Of a DNA stretch of 64,000 bases, positions 12,263 to 22,698 are shown piece by piece. The position numbers were made by a program, and so were the translations under genes. Origin of the DNA: Chaetorhynchus papuensis (Eukaryota > Chordata > Aves > Passeriformes > Rhipiduridae). Location: assembly GCA_013396525.1 (NCBI GenBank), contig VWYX01001361.1:62001-126000 (forward strand). Reading direction: 5' to 3'. The stretch's first letter is position 1. Each line of letters starts with the position of its first letter. Below the pieces are notes generated by a model. That model searched no databases and was not told the DNA's origin. It saw only the letters and a program-made list of their open reading frames with translations.

Positions 12263-13666
12263 GGCAGGACTGGTGTCTCTGCTGACATCCTGCAGTGGCT
12301 CCTGCAGGTGAACCTGCAGACCTCAGTCTTTGAGCTTCTGCAGCTTTTCATGGCAGGGAGAAACTTAGCTAGGCCTTCACATCTCAAGCTGAGTGCTCAA
12401 AGCTGATTGGGGTGGAAGCAAACAAGCTACAGGTTTTGTCTAATCAACTCCATATGATATCAAAGACATGGACGGACAATAAACAAGCCATTTCCCTCCT
12501 CTCTCCCTCATTGTTATTAAAGCTACTTTGCACAGTATAATAGTCTTCAAGCAAGGGCTGTAGGGTCAGGCATTAAATCTGATCATAAAAACCACCTGGT
12601 GCCTGAAATGGTTAATACCTCGGTGAACCATGAGAAACAGATGCTTCTTTGAAAAAGGATGTGGGGACTGTGGAGATTTGTAATGCTTAAGTCAATAGGT
12701 GAAGTAAAAATCTCCAGGATCTTGAGTGCAGTCTGCTAAAACTGTAAACTTTCCATTTAGAGCATCTGCATTCTTTGTTTAATGCCTAGCTCTCAAGCTG
12801 ACCCCAATTCCAGGCTGAGCTTGGTAAGGGGGTGGCATTCCAGGCAATGCAGTCAGCACACACTGTACCTCACACTGCCTGCCCAGGGATTAACTAAGTG
12901 CCTGGCCTTATGCAAATGTTGACTCACGTTTTATCAACACCAACAAATAGTTTGTGACTCCCCACACACAAAGATATGAGTTTTGAAGCTCAATACTTAA
13001 TATTTAGTTTCACAAATTCATTTTACCATTTTAAAAATAAGTGACCCGAATTGCGCAGCACCCACAGAGCCAATGGAATCTACCAGTGTTCAACAGCTGA
13101 GAAAATTAAAAAAAAAAAAAAATTAGTTGTTCAATTTGAGTAGGAGGGCCTCAGGGAGAACTCAGTTGTGAGAAAGATTTGGAAGCAATCTTTGGTCCAC
13201 CAAGACACACTCTCCCACGTGTGAATATGGTTACAATATGTGCTCCCACACCTGGCGCACTAAAATAGATGTTTAAGAGTAACAACCCCAAAAATTAGTT
13301 GTACCAAAACAAGAGACTGCTTGAAGATGCTCAAAATCAAGGGAGAGTGCTGTCAGTTCTTCTTATGAAGAACTGCTTTTGTCACTGCTTTGTAGCAGAA
13401 ATAGGCAAATGAAATGAGCTGTATTCAATGAGTGTGAGAGCAGCATAGCACACAGAGAAGGGGCACTGGACAGATTCCCTCCGTGCTGAATGCTTTTCAT
13501 TATTGTCAGATTATTTGTATCTTCACTATGGAACTGTAAAATAATCAATAACCAGTACACAAAGCAGCCCAGCGCACTGAATAAGCTGACAAGAAAATAG
13601 TAGATGAAATTAATGTTTGAATTCATGATTCAGAAAGAAAAAGAGAGTGGGAACAAGACAGAGAAA
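12263..13666. other. Gene-free stretch
   Basis: No gene or named repeat is recognised. A T/C- and A-rich background includes an A15 run at 13108-13122. A minus-strand 87-codon frame at 13363-13626 has no recognisable domain. Confidence 0.55.
13108..13122 (+). repeat. A15 homopolymer run
   Basis: Uninterrupted A-tract in AT-rich surroundings. No retroposon body is recognised upstream. Confidence 0.95.
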
Positions 13667-13711
13667 GGAGGCAGGAAGGCAGGAAGACAGGAAGGCGGGC
13701 AGGAAGGAAAG
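13667..13711 (+). repeat. Polypurine GGAAGGCA-type low-complexity tract
   Basis: Repeated GGCAGGAA / GACAGGAA / GGCGGGCAGGAA units form a degenerate 8-bp microsatellite. One strand is nearly pyrimidine-free, so the tract has weak potential for triplex or slipped structures. Confidence 0.9.
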
Positions 13712-16700
13712 GCTAGCAGATTGAGTAGACAGGCCCTATTGATTACTCTTTTTGTGACACAGAGTATATAATTTAATCCTTCATTCTTTGAAAGCTCACC
13801 TCTAGCTGGGTGCTTAGGTGTTTAGTTTATACCCAAATGCTCTCAGGACTGAGTCAGTCTCCCATTCACGATGGAATACCAGACACTTTTCCTCAAACTT
13901 AGTGAAAAAGTACAGGAATAGTTCACCAGCTCCACAGGAAGGATTGTATAAAAGACAAGCCTTCCCCCAAGCTGGAGACAGAGACTTAGATCTCTGGAAG
14001 AGTTGGGGGACATTCAAATTATATAATATAAATTATACATGAAGAAACAACCCATTGCTTGGCTGTGGATTAAATTTGCAGCAGCACTGAGTGTCCCATA
14101 GCCACACGAATGGGATACAGGCACTCAGGAAGGAATCAGGAATCCTTGGTGTCTTAATTTCTTGTTTAAGGTGCTAAAATTAACAGAAAAATGGTGAAAC
14201 TTGTGCTTTTAAATCTAAAAGCACTAAGAAAACTTACACTAGCCATTAAATTAAGATATTTGGGAACAGAAAGAAAACTTAGAAACATGTTGAAGCCCAA
14301 AGGAATAGTTCAGTCTCTGGAGTTCATAACCAGATGAAACACAGGAAATTACAGAGATGTAAACAAGTCTTTCAGCCAGGTTTACCACTACTTTTACTTT
14401 TCCCTTTCTATATTTCAGTCAACAGTTTAATCCCATAAAAAGTAAGCTGTTTCTTGGGCTTTCTTTGGTAATTGTTTCACTTAAAATAGTGCATTCAATT
14501 ACCACTGACTTTATCATTTAAATTAATGAGCAGAAATGGGAACTGAAAGGCTGTGATGTTCTGGTTCTGGTGTAACAACAAGAATCGATATCACAAACTG
14601 TTGTTCCTTGGCAATTGCTTTATCATCATCTTAATGGATTTGTTTTCCTCTGTCTAGAGTACAAATTGAATTTCATCATGTGTTGGCCAGTGATATAGTA
14701 ATGGAAAAGGGAATTTTTTAGCCTCCAGGCTTTGTTATCTGCTTCTTTGTGCATTCTAAAGAGCCAGAGTTGTTAAAAACAGCACTGCAAATGTTCAGCT
14801 AGAAAATGCCCTTTTGTAGCCTTTGCAGATTATAGCCCTTCACACAATGTGTTCAGTCCACTTTCTTCCTGTTTCCCAATCAGTTAAATTTAGAACTATT
14901 GTCTTCATCTATTAATGAGATAGAACATCTAGGAAAGTCAATGAGCACTTACTAAACTGGCACCTACCGTGTCTCTGAACTTCTCTGAAATCAGAAAAGT
15001 TCCTTAAATTTGGAGACTGCTGCCTCATAAATGGTCTTTCCTTTTCCTTCTTATTCTTCAGTGTGTGATGCAAGTAATGAAATGATTATGTAAAAAATGT
15101 GCAGAACATGCCCAGAGTAAAGGGTGAAAAGAATCCTTTACCTGAGTTACCTGAAAAGGCACTTTGATAAATTTCTGCCCTTTCTGCTCTTTTCCACTAT
15201 GACCTGCTTCTTAGGTTGTCTATTATATTGCCAGTGAGATATGGAAGGTTATGGACTAAAAGTAAAAAAAACCCAAACATAAAAAATATCTCCATACTCT
15301 TCAAGGTCTTTAAAGGCCTTGAACTTCATGAGACCGTCTTTTATTTTGTTATGTCCTATTATATATTAATTCTTAGGGCCCTTAGCACGCTTGCAAGTGC
15401 ATAAACACAGACTTCGCAAGAAGTAGTCATGGACTTTAAAAAATTTGCTATCTAGATAGATAAGGCAAATGCTAGAGGAATGTTCTACTGAAAAAAATGA
15501 GACTGGCATAGAGGGGGTCAGATATGCCATGTAAACATTATCTGCTTTCATCTCCCAGCCCCCCAGAAAATTTACAATCAGACCAGTAATCAGATCTCAG
15601 ACTCCTTGCCATAGCCCAGACTGGAGCTCCTTGAAATTGAAATTTATTTTCTTAAGTTATTTTTACTTACCGATTTTCAGTCTTGGGCACCTCTTTTGCT
15701 TCTTCTACTCAGCACTATTAATGCAGTATTTTGCCTGAGCCTTCAGCGGGTTGTGACCCCTTCCATCTGCAGGTACACAAATACAGGTTTAGACATTAAG
15801 CTTGGCTGAGAGGAATCAATAATAAATTATTAACAAGAAACAAACAAGTAACTTCTGATACTTTCTCCTTCTATAGACTCTTAAAGGCTTATTTCAGTTC
15901 CTTCTGAATCAGTGGAAACATCTGAACTACCTGAAATATGCTTATTCTGGTTTCCATATTTTATTTCAGAGTGGCGTCACAGTGATGATTTACGACAGGA
16001 TGTTCAGAGGGTCTCAGTCTTGTTCTCTTCACAGGCGTTCAGTGTATTGCAAGTCTTCCATCAGATTCATCTCTCTAATTGCTCTCACCACGAGGAACCC
16101 ATCCACCAGCCAGAGTTTTTTGTCAGCACAGTGAAATGATCTGGAAAGGGCTTACTCCTGGTTGTTATTTCTTAGACTACTGGGTCACTTTTTACAAATC
16201 GGAGAACGCAGGGCCAAGAGAAAACCACTCACTTGGCTTCTTGTCACAGGGGTTCTTATCCCAAATGGTTGACAAAAACAAAGTGAAACACCACAAGCAT
16301 CCATCTGATAATGACAGTATTACTGCGACTTCTCTTTCTGCCTCTGGAAAGGTAACCCACAGGCAGCTCAGAATCCCCACGTTATTTTGTTGGCCTATCT
16401 TAAGCACATCTGACTAAACCTTCATCACTACTTAAAACCTGGTCTCTCTATTACAGAAGCAAGTAACTGTGCTCACTAATACAACGTGTTGTTTTATTCT
16501 GCTCACCCTCAGTAAAGTTTAGTGGAAGCACCAAACTCACCTCAGAGGGCTACTGAGCAGTGAGCCACCACACCTAAACAAACATCAGTTGTTGAAAACC
16601 TGGGATTCACTGGAACAAACTGCACATAAGGGAAGACCCACTTTTAGCATGAAGCCCTTGAAGTGAAAAAAAAAGAAAAAAATCTAAAAATGTACAGTAG

Positions 16701-17501
16701 ATTTTGGTATGTGCTTGGATGTGTAATAGACCTGCTTTTGAAGATGTTTAAAACAAGAATAAAGGAACTCTTCTTGTTGGGAAAGCTTTTATTTTTCTAG
16801 TAGGGTAGACATAATTTGCAATAAAAATGCTAATTTTGTTTGCTTCCCCAATGTTTTTGCACTTCCCATTTTGCTTTCTGGAGCAACAGAATTTTACTGA
16901 AAAAATTCTCTGTAGAAGGAAAATGTCCAAGTCACAAACATGAATATTTGTCAAAACCCAAAACTTAACAGTGCACATACAGACTCCAGCAAATAATGGT
17001 TGGTTGCTTGTCCATGAATGGAGCAAAAAAATTCTCAGGAGATTTAATCTGTCTGGCAAAAGCTACTCAATCCAGCTCATAGTTCTAATATTTGTCACTT
17101 GTCCAGAAGTTAAAAATATTGAAAATATTCAAAATAGTTTGGAATATTGAAAAAGTAAAAAACAAGTCCAACCCGTTCTGTGAGAAAATAACATTGCATG
17201 ACTAAAATATTACTACTATGAAATAATTATTAAAAAAAAAAAAAGAAATCTGGAACATTAACTTTCATTTTCTAGTCCAAGCAAAAAATGATTAGTGATC
17301 GGTGCATGGAGATTAAGAAAGCAATAAAGGGGACAAGATGGCTCAGGGAATTGGTAATGTGGTACCGTGCCTTTTTGGTTTCAATTTCAGCTTTCCAGTT
17401 GCTGTTACCAGTGAATCCCTCATGCTTTAAAAAATGGCTTTTATGTTTTAAATCTAAGTTCTCCTGCCAAGTGGCAGACTGCCTGCAAAGTCAATAAAAG
17501 C
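13712..17501. other. Long gene-free AT-rich stretch
   Basis: No gene or interspersed repeat family is recognised. It has A-rich tracts near 16660-16690, a cluster of AATATT words at 17108-17160 and an A13 run at 17232-17244. Overlapping short frames at 15912-16417 carry no known domain. Confidence 0.55.
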
Positions 17502-17570
17502 TGGGGTCTGGTTCACCACAGCGCTGATCCGGTATCACGCAAGTGGAGCTCCGTTGACTTCAGGCAGTGT
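17502..17570. repeat. Possible ancient palindromic-repeat fragment
   Basis: 'ctgatccggtatcacgcaag' followed by 'tggagctccgttgacttcag' resembles the internal part of the old reptile/bird palindromic repeats in which 'tggagctccgttgacttcagtgg' is a hallmark. Only one side is preserved here, so no inverted partner can confirm it. Confidence 0.4.
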
Positions 17571-20500
17571 CCTGGAGCAGCAGGACCCAGGAGTGCGGTG
17601 CTCAGCAGCAAAGAACCCTTGCTCGGGGTATGACTTCTCTCAGCTATGAACTGGGATGCAGCCTTGCCAAATCCTGAGATGTCATGATGAATCTCACAAC
17701 ATTCGATGCTTTCCTTATTGTTTCATGTCTCCCAGCTTTAGGATTAAAAGGCAATCTCAGTTTTCATTTTAAAAAGTTGGGTTTCTAGAAAAGCCTCACA
17801 TCGTACTGAGAAATTTGGGACTCCTGTACAGCTATGAGACTCAAAAATGGGGAAGGGGATGATAGATGATTTATTTCCTTTTTTTTTCCCAAGTGATTTT
17901 TTAACCCAGTCTCTTCTCTCTAGGGGTCTGTCCCCTTCTCTTTGTGGTTACCAGTGTTCAGGACTGTGAATGTGCTGGCGTCCTGCTCAGCCCAGTATGT
18001 AGCTCTGCTGACCAGGAGTCTCATCTCATATTTCTGTAGGCAAGATGAGATGAAATTTCTTCTGTAAAACAGTGTATGAAACAAAATGGTGCTGATCAAA
18101 ACCACCAGTCCAAGCAGGATGCCTCTAGGGTTTTCCCCTCGAACTCTGCCTAGCAAAATAGGGTGTGGAGGGAGAAAGAAAAGCCTACATTTCCCTTGAA
18201 AATCATACACATTTCCTGTTAACATTAATGAGTGTTTACACGCATTCATAAGACAGAGAGTAGGCATTGTACTACATATTCATAACGTTTAAAAAGCGAA
18301 ATAAAAATAAACCAAAGCGTTATTCATGAAGTAGTATTGTTACGAGCTGGAATACATTACACCAGCTTCTGTTTCCTGACCAATTATGCCTTTCATAAGA
18401 TTTGTGTTGAATTCCCTAGCCAAGTACCATCCTTGCCTTAATCGGAAAAGACATTTGAAAAAACTGATATGGAAAATCTGCATTTGACCTTGTGCCCTTG
18501 CTTCATGTCAACAATTTCAACCACATCTGCTCTTGCACTGTGAAAATGCTGGCATATTTCTCTGAGCTCTGCTCCGACAGCTGCAGGCCCTCTCTCTTTG
18601 TACAGGATAATTCCACTCTCAAATACTCAGAGAGCAGTGAGTGCAGATCTTTCATTTCTCCCTCGTTTAATGCAGAGGCTCTGCAAGAAGAATTCAAAGT
18701 TTCCACTGAAAAATCTCTTTGGTTCTGGGTCCTTGAAAAAGAATTTTTTCTTTTTGCTGCCACAAGCGATGGTGAAACCACGCGGACGTGAACAGTGGGA
18801 GGTGGGAAAGTGTTTCCAGAAGGAATACAGCAGTATCCATTCCTTGCATTTATTATGCCATGCCCAAAAGAAAGGCAACCAAATTATCAGGTACAGACTC
18901 TCCATTGTTTTTAACACCTGTTAAATCAGAATCTGATCACCTAAGCTTAACTGGGTCTGCTTGCCCATTCTATTGATTGAAACATATGTAAGTCTGCTGG
19001 ATGATAAACTATCAGACCAAAGATTGCAATTTATTTCTGCAGAACCTGTGTAGACCTCTGAAGTCCTGCCAAGACAGTAATGCAATGTGAAGTACAGGAA
19101 ATACTGGATGGAGGAGGAATCTAATTTTAAATTAGCTTAAGGTAATTTACAGTGTGATTCCTCACTACCATTTCTTGACGTGAGGCTAACTGAAAGCAAC
19201 TTGCTTATGGAATGCAGGTTGTTTCACTGACTGTACTTGCAAGAATATCTGTCACTTGTGTTAAGGGTGGAAGGAACACCCCTTTTGATCTTCTCCTTGA
19301 CTCTGCACAGATAACATTACCTTTATTAATCCATTTATTTGGGGTAAGGAATGCTGAATATCATCTACTGAAAGTTTCCAGCTTTTGCTGGATTGGTACC
19401 TTGGAAAAGAAGGAGACATTTTCCACTTTTCTCTCTTTTCAAGCACAGATTTCCACACTAAGGTGAGGTAGTGGGAATTGGACAGGGAAGAGAGAGAAAA
19501 GAACCCATTTATTTCATTACATGGAAGTAAGGATTGTCAGAATGTATTTTACATTTCCAGTCAGGCATGTAGTTGGACCCATGACAGTCAATACTGTAAA
19601 GAATATGTGAATATTGGAATCGTGTACTTCAGAGTATTGTCTCTACAAGGTTATTAAAATTTAACATAAACTATGTTAAATAAGGGCTTCCATCTTTATG
19701 ACCCATTCTCTTATTGGCTTGGTTTTCTGTGCTGTTTTAAAGCCTTCGTATTTCTTTATTGCAAAATATGCTCTTGATTAGAAATCATCTGTATTTGTGT
19801 ACACAACAGTAATATCACTGTGATGTAGTCGGTTTGATACTCATGATTAAATCTAGTCTATTATTATTTATATAATTCTGTGATTGCATATTTTTTTTAA
19901 AATGCTGGAACACAGTTTTGATCCAGGATGAGATGAGGGGGTGCATTCAGTTTTGCTCTGTGATTCTTATACCCCTTAAGGGCAATCTTGAAGGAAAACA
20001 TTTCAGATAAATTTTAAGATGGAAAAGCAGAGTAGACAAAGCACTGAAAGACATGTTAAATAGGGGTTGTAACATGTTAAACACAGGCTTGAAAAAGTGT
20101 GAGACCATTGCTTTTCTGTATCTTGTCCCAGCCCAGGGTGTCTCCAGCCTACTCCTGAATTTAGAATAGGTTGTCTCTGTATATTTTAGAATGTTTACAT
20201 TCCAAATCCCTTGCTTTATGGTCTTCTAATAAGTAGGTTGGTGTACCTGAATAATGTAAAGCAGGAAAATCTGTCTGTGAAATACTGGGAACTTTTAATA
20301 TTCACGTGAGTGTTTAGCAGATCCTGATGCTTCCTGGTTTATGATGTTCAGGCGCATTAGCTGATCTGAGAAGTTCTGAGTGTTCTGCATGTGTGAGTAA
20401 TACAGTCACACTGGTTCATGCCACTGGTCACATCAGAAAATAACATCTCAAAAATATTTGTGGCAGGAGATACTTAAATTCCCATCATGTTAAATGGTTC

Positions 20501-20895
20501 TATCGGAAAACCTTGTAGAAATATATTAAAATAAAATTGCTATCAGCAGAATTAATGCATAAATTTCTGGAGCAATCATGATAATGAAGTAATGAGAACT
20601 GAATATTATTTATTTTTATGAAGGCAAAATACACTCTGGGTTTTTTAGTATGTACCAGATCATGATTGTACTTGATTTTAAAAGGATGGTTTTGTGAAAA
20701 CAATAATTACATAGTGGAAAAATATTTAGATTTTGAGTTAAGCACTTCAGCTGTATGTTGTTATCAGAACTTGGGAAATCCATTAACACCTTGGATTAGT
20801 TAGTAAAGCCTAGTATTTATTTTTCAAGTTAGCAAACTGCACATCAGTAAATGATGGACTCCTTCAAAATAACCGTTGTTTCCTACACCACATAA
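17571..20895. other. Gene-free stretch
   Basis: No gene is recognised. Minus-strand 18503-18781 (92 codons) and plus-strand 18492-18791 (99 codons) overlap completely, which argues that neither is selected. An AT-rich hairpin lies at 19659-19681. A 10-bp direct repeat (acatgttaaa) occurs twice near 20050-20080. Confidence 0.55.
19659..19681. repeat. Perfect AT-rich hairpin, 10-bp stem
   Basis: ATTTAACATA (19659-19668) and TATGTTAAAT (19672-19681) are exact reverse complements separated by only 3 bases. The arms do not extend further. In AT-rich DNA this could arise by chance. Confidence 0.8.
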
Positions 20896-20985
20896 TCAGA
20901 GAATCACAGAATGGGTAAGGTTGGAAAGGACCACAGTGGGTCACCTGATCTCATCAGCAGCTTTCTCACAGGCAGTGACCTGTGA
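20896..20985 (-). mobile_element. CR1 LINE 3' end, antisense
   Basis: Read on the minus strand this is the CR1 3' terminus. The plus strand begins with 'tcagagaatcacagaatggg', the complement of the CR1 terminal ATTCTRTGATT words. It continues with 'taaggttggaaaggacca' and 'cagtgggtcacctgatct', the standard avian CR1 tail. It is severely 5'-truncated, as most CR1 copies are, with no open reading frame. A 14-bp direct duplication (tttcaagtccaaat) follows immediately at 20994-21027. Confidence 0.9.
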
Positions 20986-20993
20986 ACACCAAA

Positions 20994-21027
20994 TTTCAAG
21001 TCCAAATTTTGGGTTTCAAGTCCAAAT
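20994..21027. repeat. 14-bp direct repeat, period 20
   Basis: TTTCAAGTCCAAAT occurs at 20994-21007 and again at 21014-21027 with a 6-base spacer. It lies next to the truncated side of the CR1 copy and may be a scar of that insertion or a later slippage event. Confidence 0.85.
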
Positions 21028-21261
21028 CCTACCTTTCCAGAGTGAACTGTTCATTCATCAGCTACTTCCTCTGAGCAGGATGCAATAGTTTCCTTGGCTG
21101 TGGTTGCTTTATCACTTGAGTATTTAGGAGAACAGCTAATTCATCTGCACACTGAGGGAAATTTACAGGCTTTGGCAATATTCACACAGTAAAATAAATA
21201 ATACTTGTAATATATTTTGCTTATTTAGTGGTTACCCTTACGGACATCGACAGGCTTTAGA
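21028..21261. other. Short gene-free gap
   Basis: Between the CR1 copy and the MIR. It is AT-rich and nothing is recognised. Confidence 0.6.
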
Positions 21262-21440
21262 AACATTAATTGCTTTAGCCTCACAACTCCCCTGCTAAGT
21301 GGGTGATTATTGTCATCCTTCTTCTACAAAAGAGGAAACGAAGGGAGTGTGAGATTAAGTGAATTCATCTCATGTCCACAGGAAATCTGTGATAAAGCCC
21401 AGACCAGAACCCAGGTCTCCAGACTCCCAGCCACATGGTC
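21262..21440 (+). repeat. MIR-family SINE, sense
   Basis: The order of blocks follows the MIR consensus over nearly its full core and 3' half. 'agcctcacaactccc...taagtgggtgattattgtcatc' stands for the 'atcctcacaacaaccctatgaggtaggtactattattatcc' region. It is followed by 'aagaggaaacgaaggga' (consensus gatgaggaaactgaggc), 'agattaagtgaa' (gaggttaagtgac), and 'accagaacccaggtctcc...gactccc' (gaacccaggtctgtctgactcc). MIRs amplified before birds arose. A copy this legible in a bird is unusual and suggests slow local decay or constraint. Confidence 0.8.
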
Positions 21441-22641
21441 TCACTCTGCCAAATTGTCCCCTACTGCTGTTTTGATGGCTCTGCTGGAGTTTTGGGAACA
21501 AGGCCAGAAATTTCTGCATCAAGAAGGAAGCAGAGACAGTGGCCAAATGTTCACACATTTAGCTGGACTGACACGATTCCCATGTAAACAGATGTAATAA
21601 TAATTAAAGGGTTCATTGGCCTTATGCTTAAACAAAATAAAATTTACTTTGGGTGTGATAGTGACCACATGAATTTGTCGATACTCCTTGGGGTAGGCAA
21701 GTCCAAAATCCTATTACGGTGTACCTTACTGTTTGATACAACTGAAGGGTGCTGAGGCTTAGCCTTGTCCTCAGGCATCAGCTCCTGAAGGAGGTCCAGT
21801 TTACAGACAGCTTCTCTTTGACCACCCAGATGTCACATCCATGTGTGCTCAGCCCTTCTTTCTGTGTATTTAGACATGTCTCCTATGAAAGAGAAGAAAA
21901 ATCCTATTTCACACTCCACATTTTGGCAGCTTCTCTCGGACTCATGGACACAGAATAACAGAGTGTTAAATAGGGACTTTATACAGCACTGTTAATTTTC
22001 ACTAAAAGCTTGGCTCTGTGTTCTTCTGTCTCCTTTCAAGGAGCTGGTGACTTCACCTCCTCTGCAGAAAGTCTAAAATGAAGCCACCAGAAATGCCAGA
22101 ATATGTTGTTCACATGCCAGGAAAAGTTGCATGAGAACACAGCTGCACAAGGCTGGATCCCATTCTGCACTTGTTCACAAGGGAATGTGGTTCCCAGTCA
22201 CCTCCTTTGCCACATCTTGAGGCAAAGAGGCGCTGAAAGGAGATGTGTGGCATTTCAGAGCCACAAACAACACATGTGGGAGTTCTGAGAGATATAGGAA
22301 CAGACTATGGCCATGTCACACCACCAGGACTCTCCTCCTCACCTTGTGTGTTGGTCTGGGGTACAGACCAAACAGAAGCCCAAAGTAGCTCAGAGAGCAA
22401 GGAGTGGCCAAGATATATCTTTATGTGGGTTACAGATCACTCCTGGTACTGCTAATCTGATGAGGTGGGCACAAGCCTCTCCATACTCAAGAGTTGTTCA
22501 TAACAACGTTCCAATTTTGCAGACAATAGACAGGAATTTGAATCATCAAGAAAGGGGTCAGTAATCCTTCAGGAAAAACAAACCAAACCCAAAACCCAAC
22601 CCATTTTCAGCTTTGTACTCATGAGGCATGTGAGCTTCGCT
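21441..22641. other. Gene-free stretch
   Basis: No gene or repeat is recognised. The short plus-strand frames at 21749-21958 and 22103-22564 overlap each other in different phases, and their translations show no known domain. Confidence 0.55.
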
Positions 22642-22698
22642 TGATGATGATGACGATGATGATCGTCATCGTCATCATCATCGTCATCATCATCATCG
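22642..22698. repeat. Self-complementary GAT/ATC trinucleotide tract
   Basis: The left half is built of GAT/GAC units, the right half of GTC/ATC units, joined at a GATC centre (22661-22664). Left arm 22643-22660 and right arm 22665-22682 are reverse complements at 17 of 18 positions, giving a 40-bp near-perfect palindrome inside a microsatellite. The (ATC)n side runs on to 22698. The tract makes chance frames of poly-Asp on the minus strand and poly-Met/Ile on the plus strand. Confidence 0.95.

Noticed and set aside
18492..18791. Overlapping plus and minus frames of 92-99 codons
   Set aside because: Full overlap on opposite strands with no recognisable protein. No splice signals tie either to other exons.
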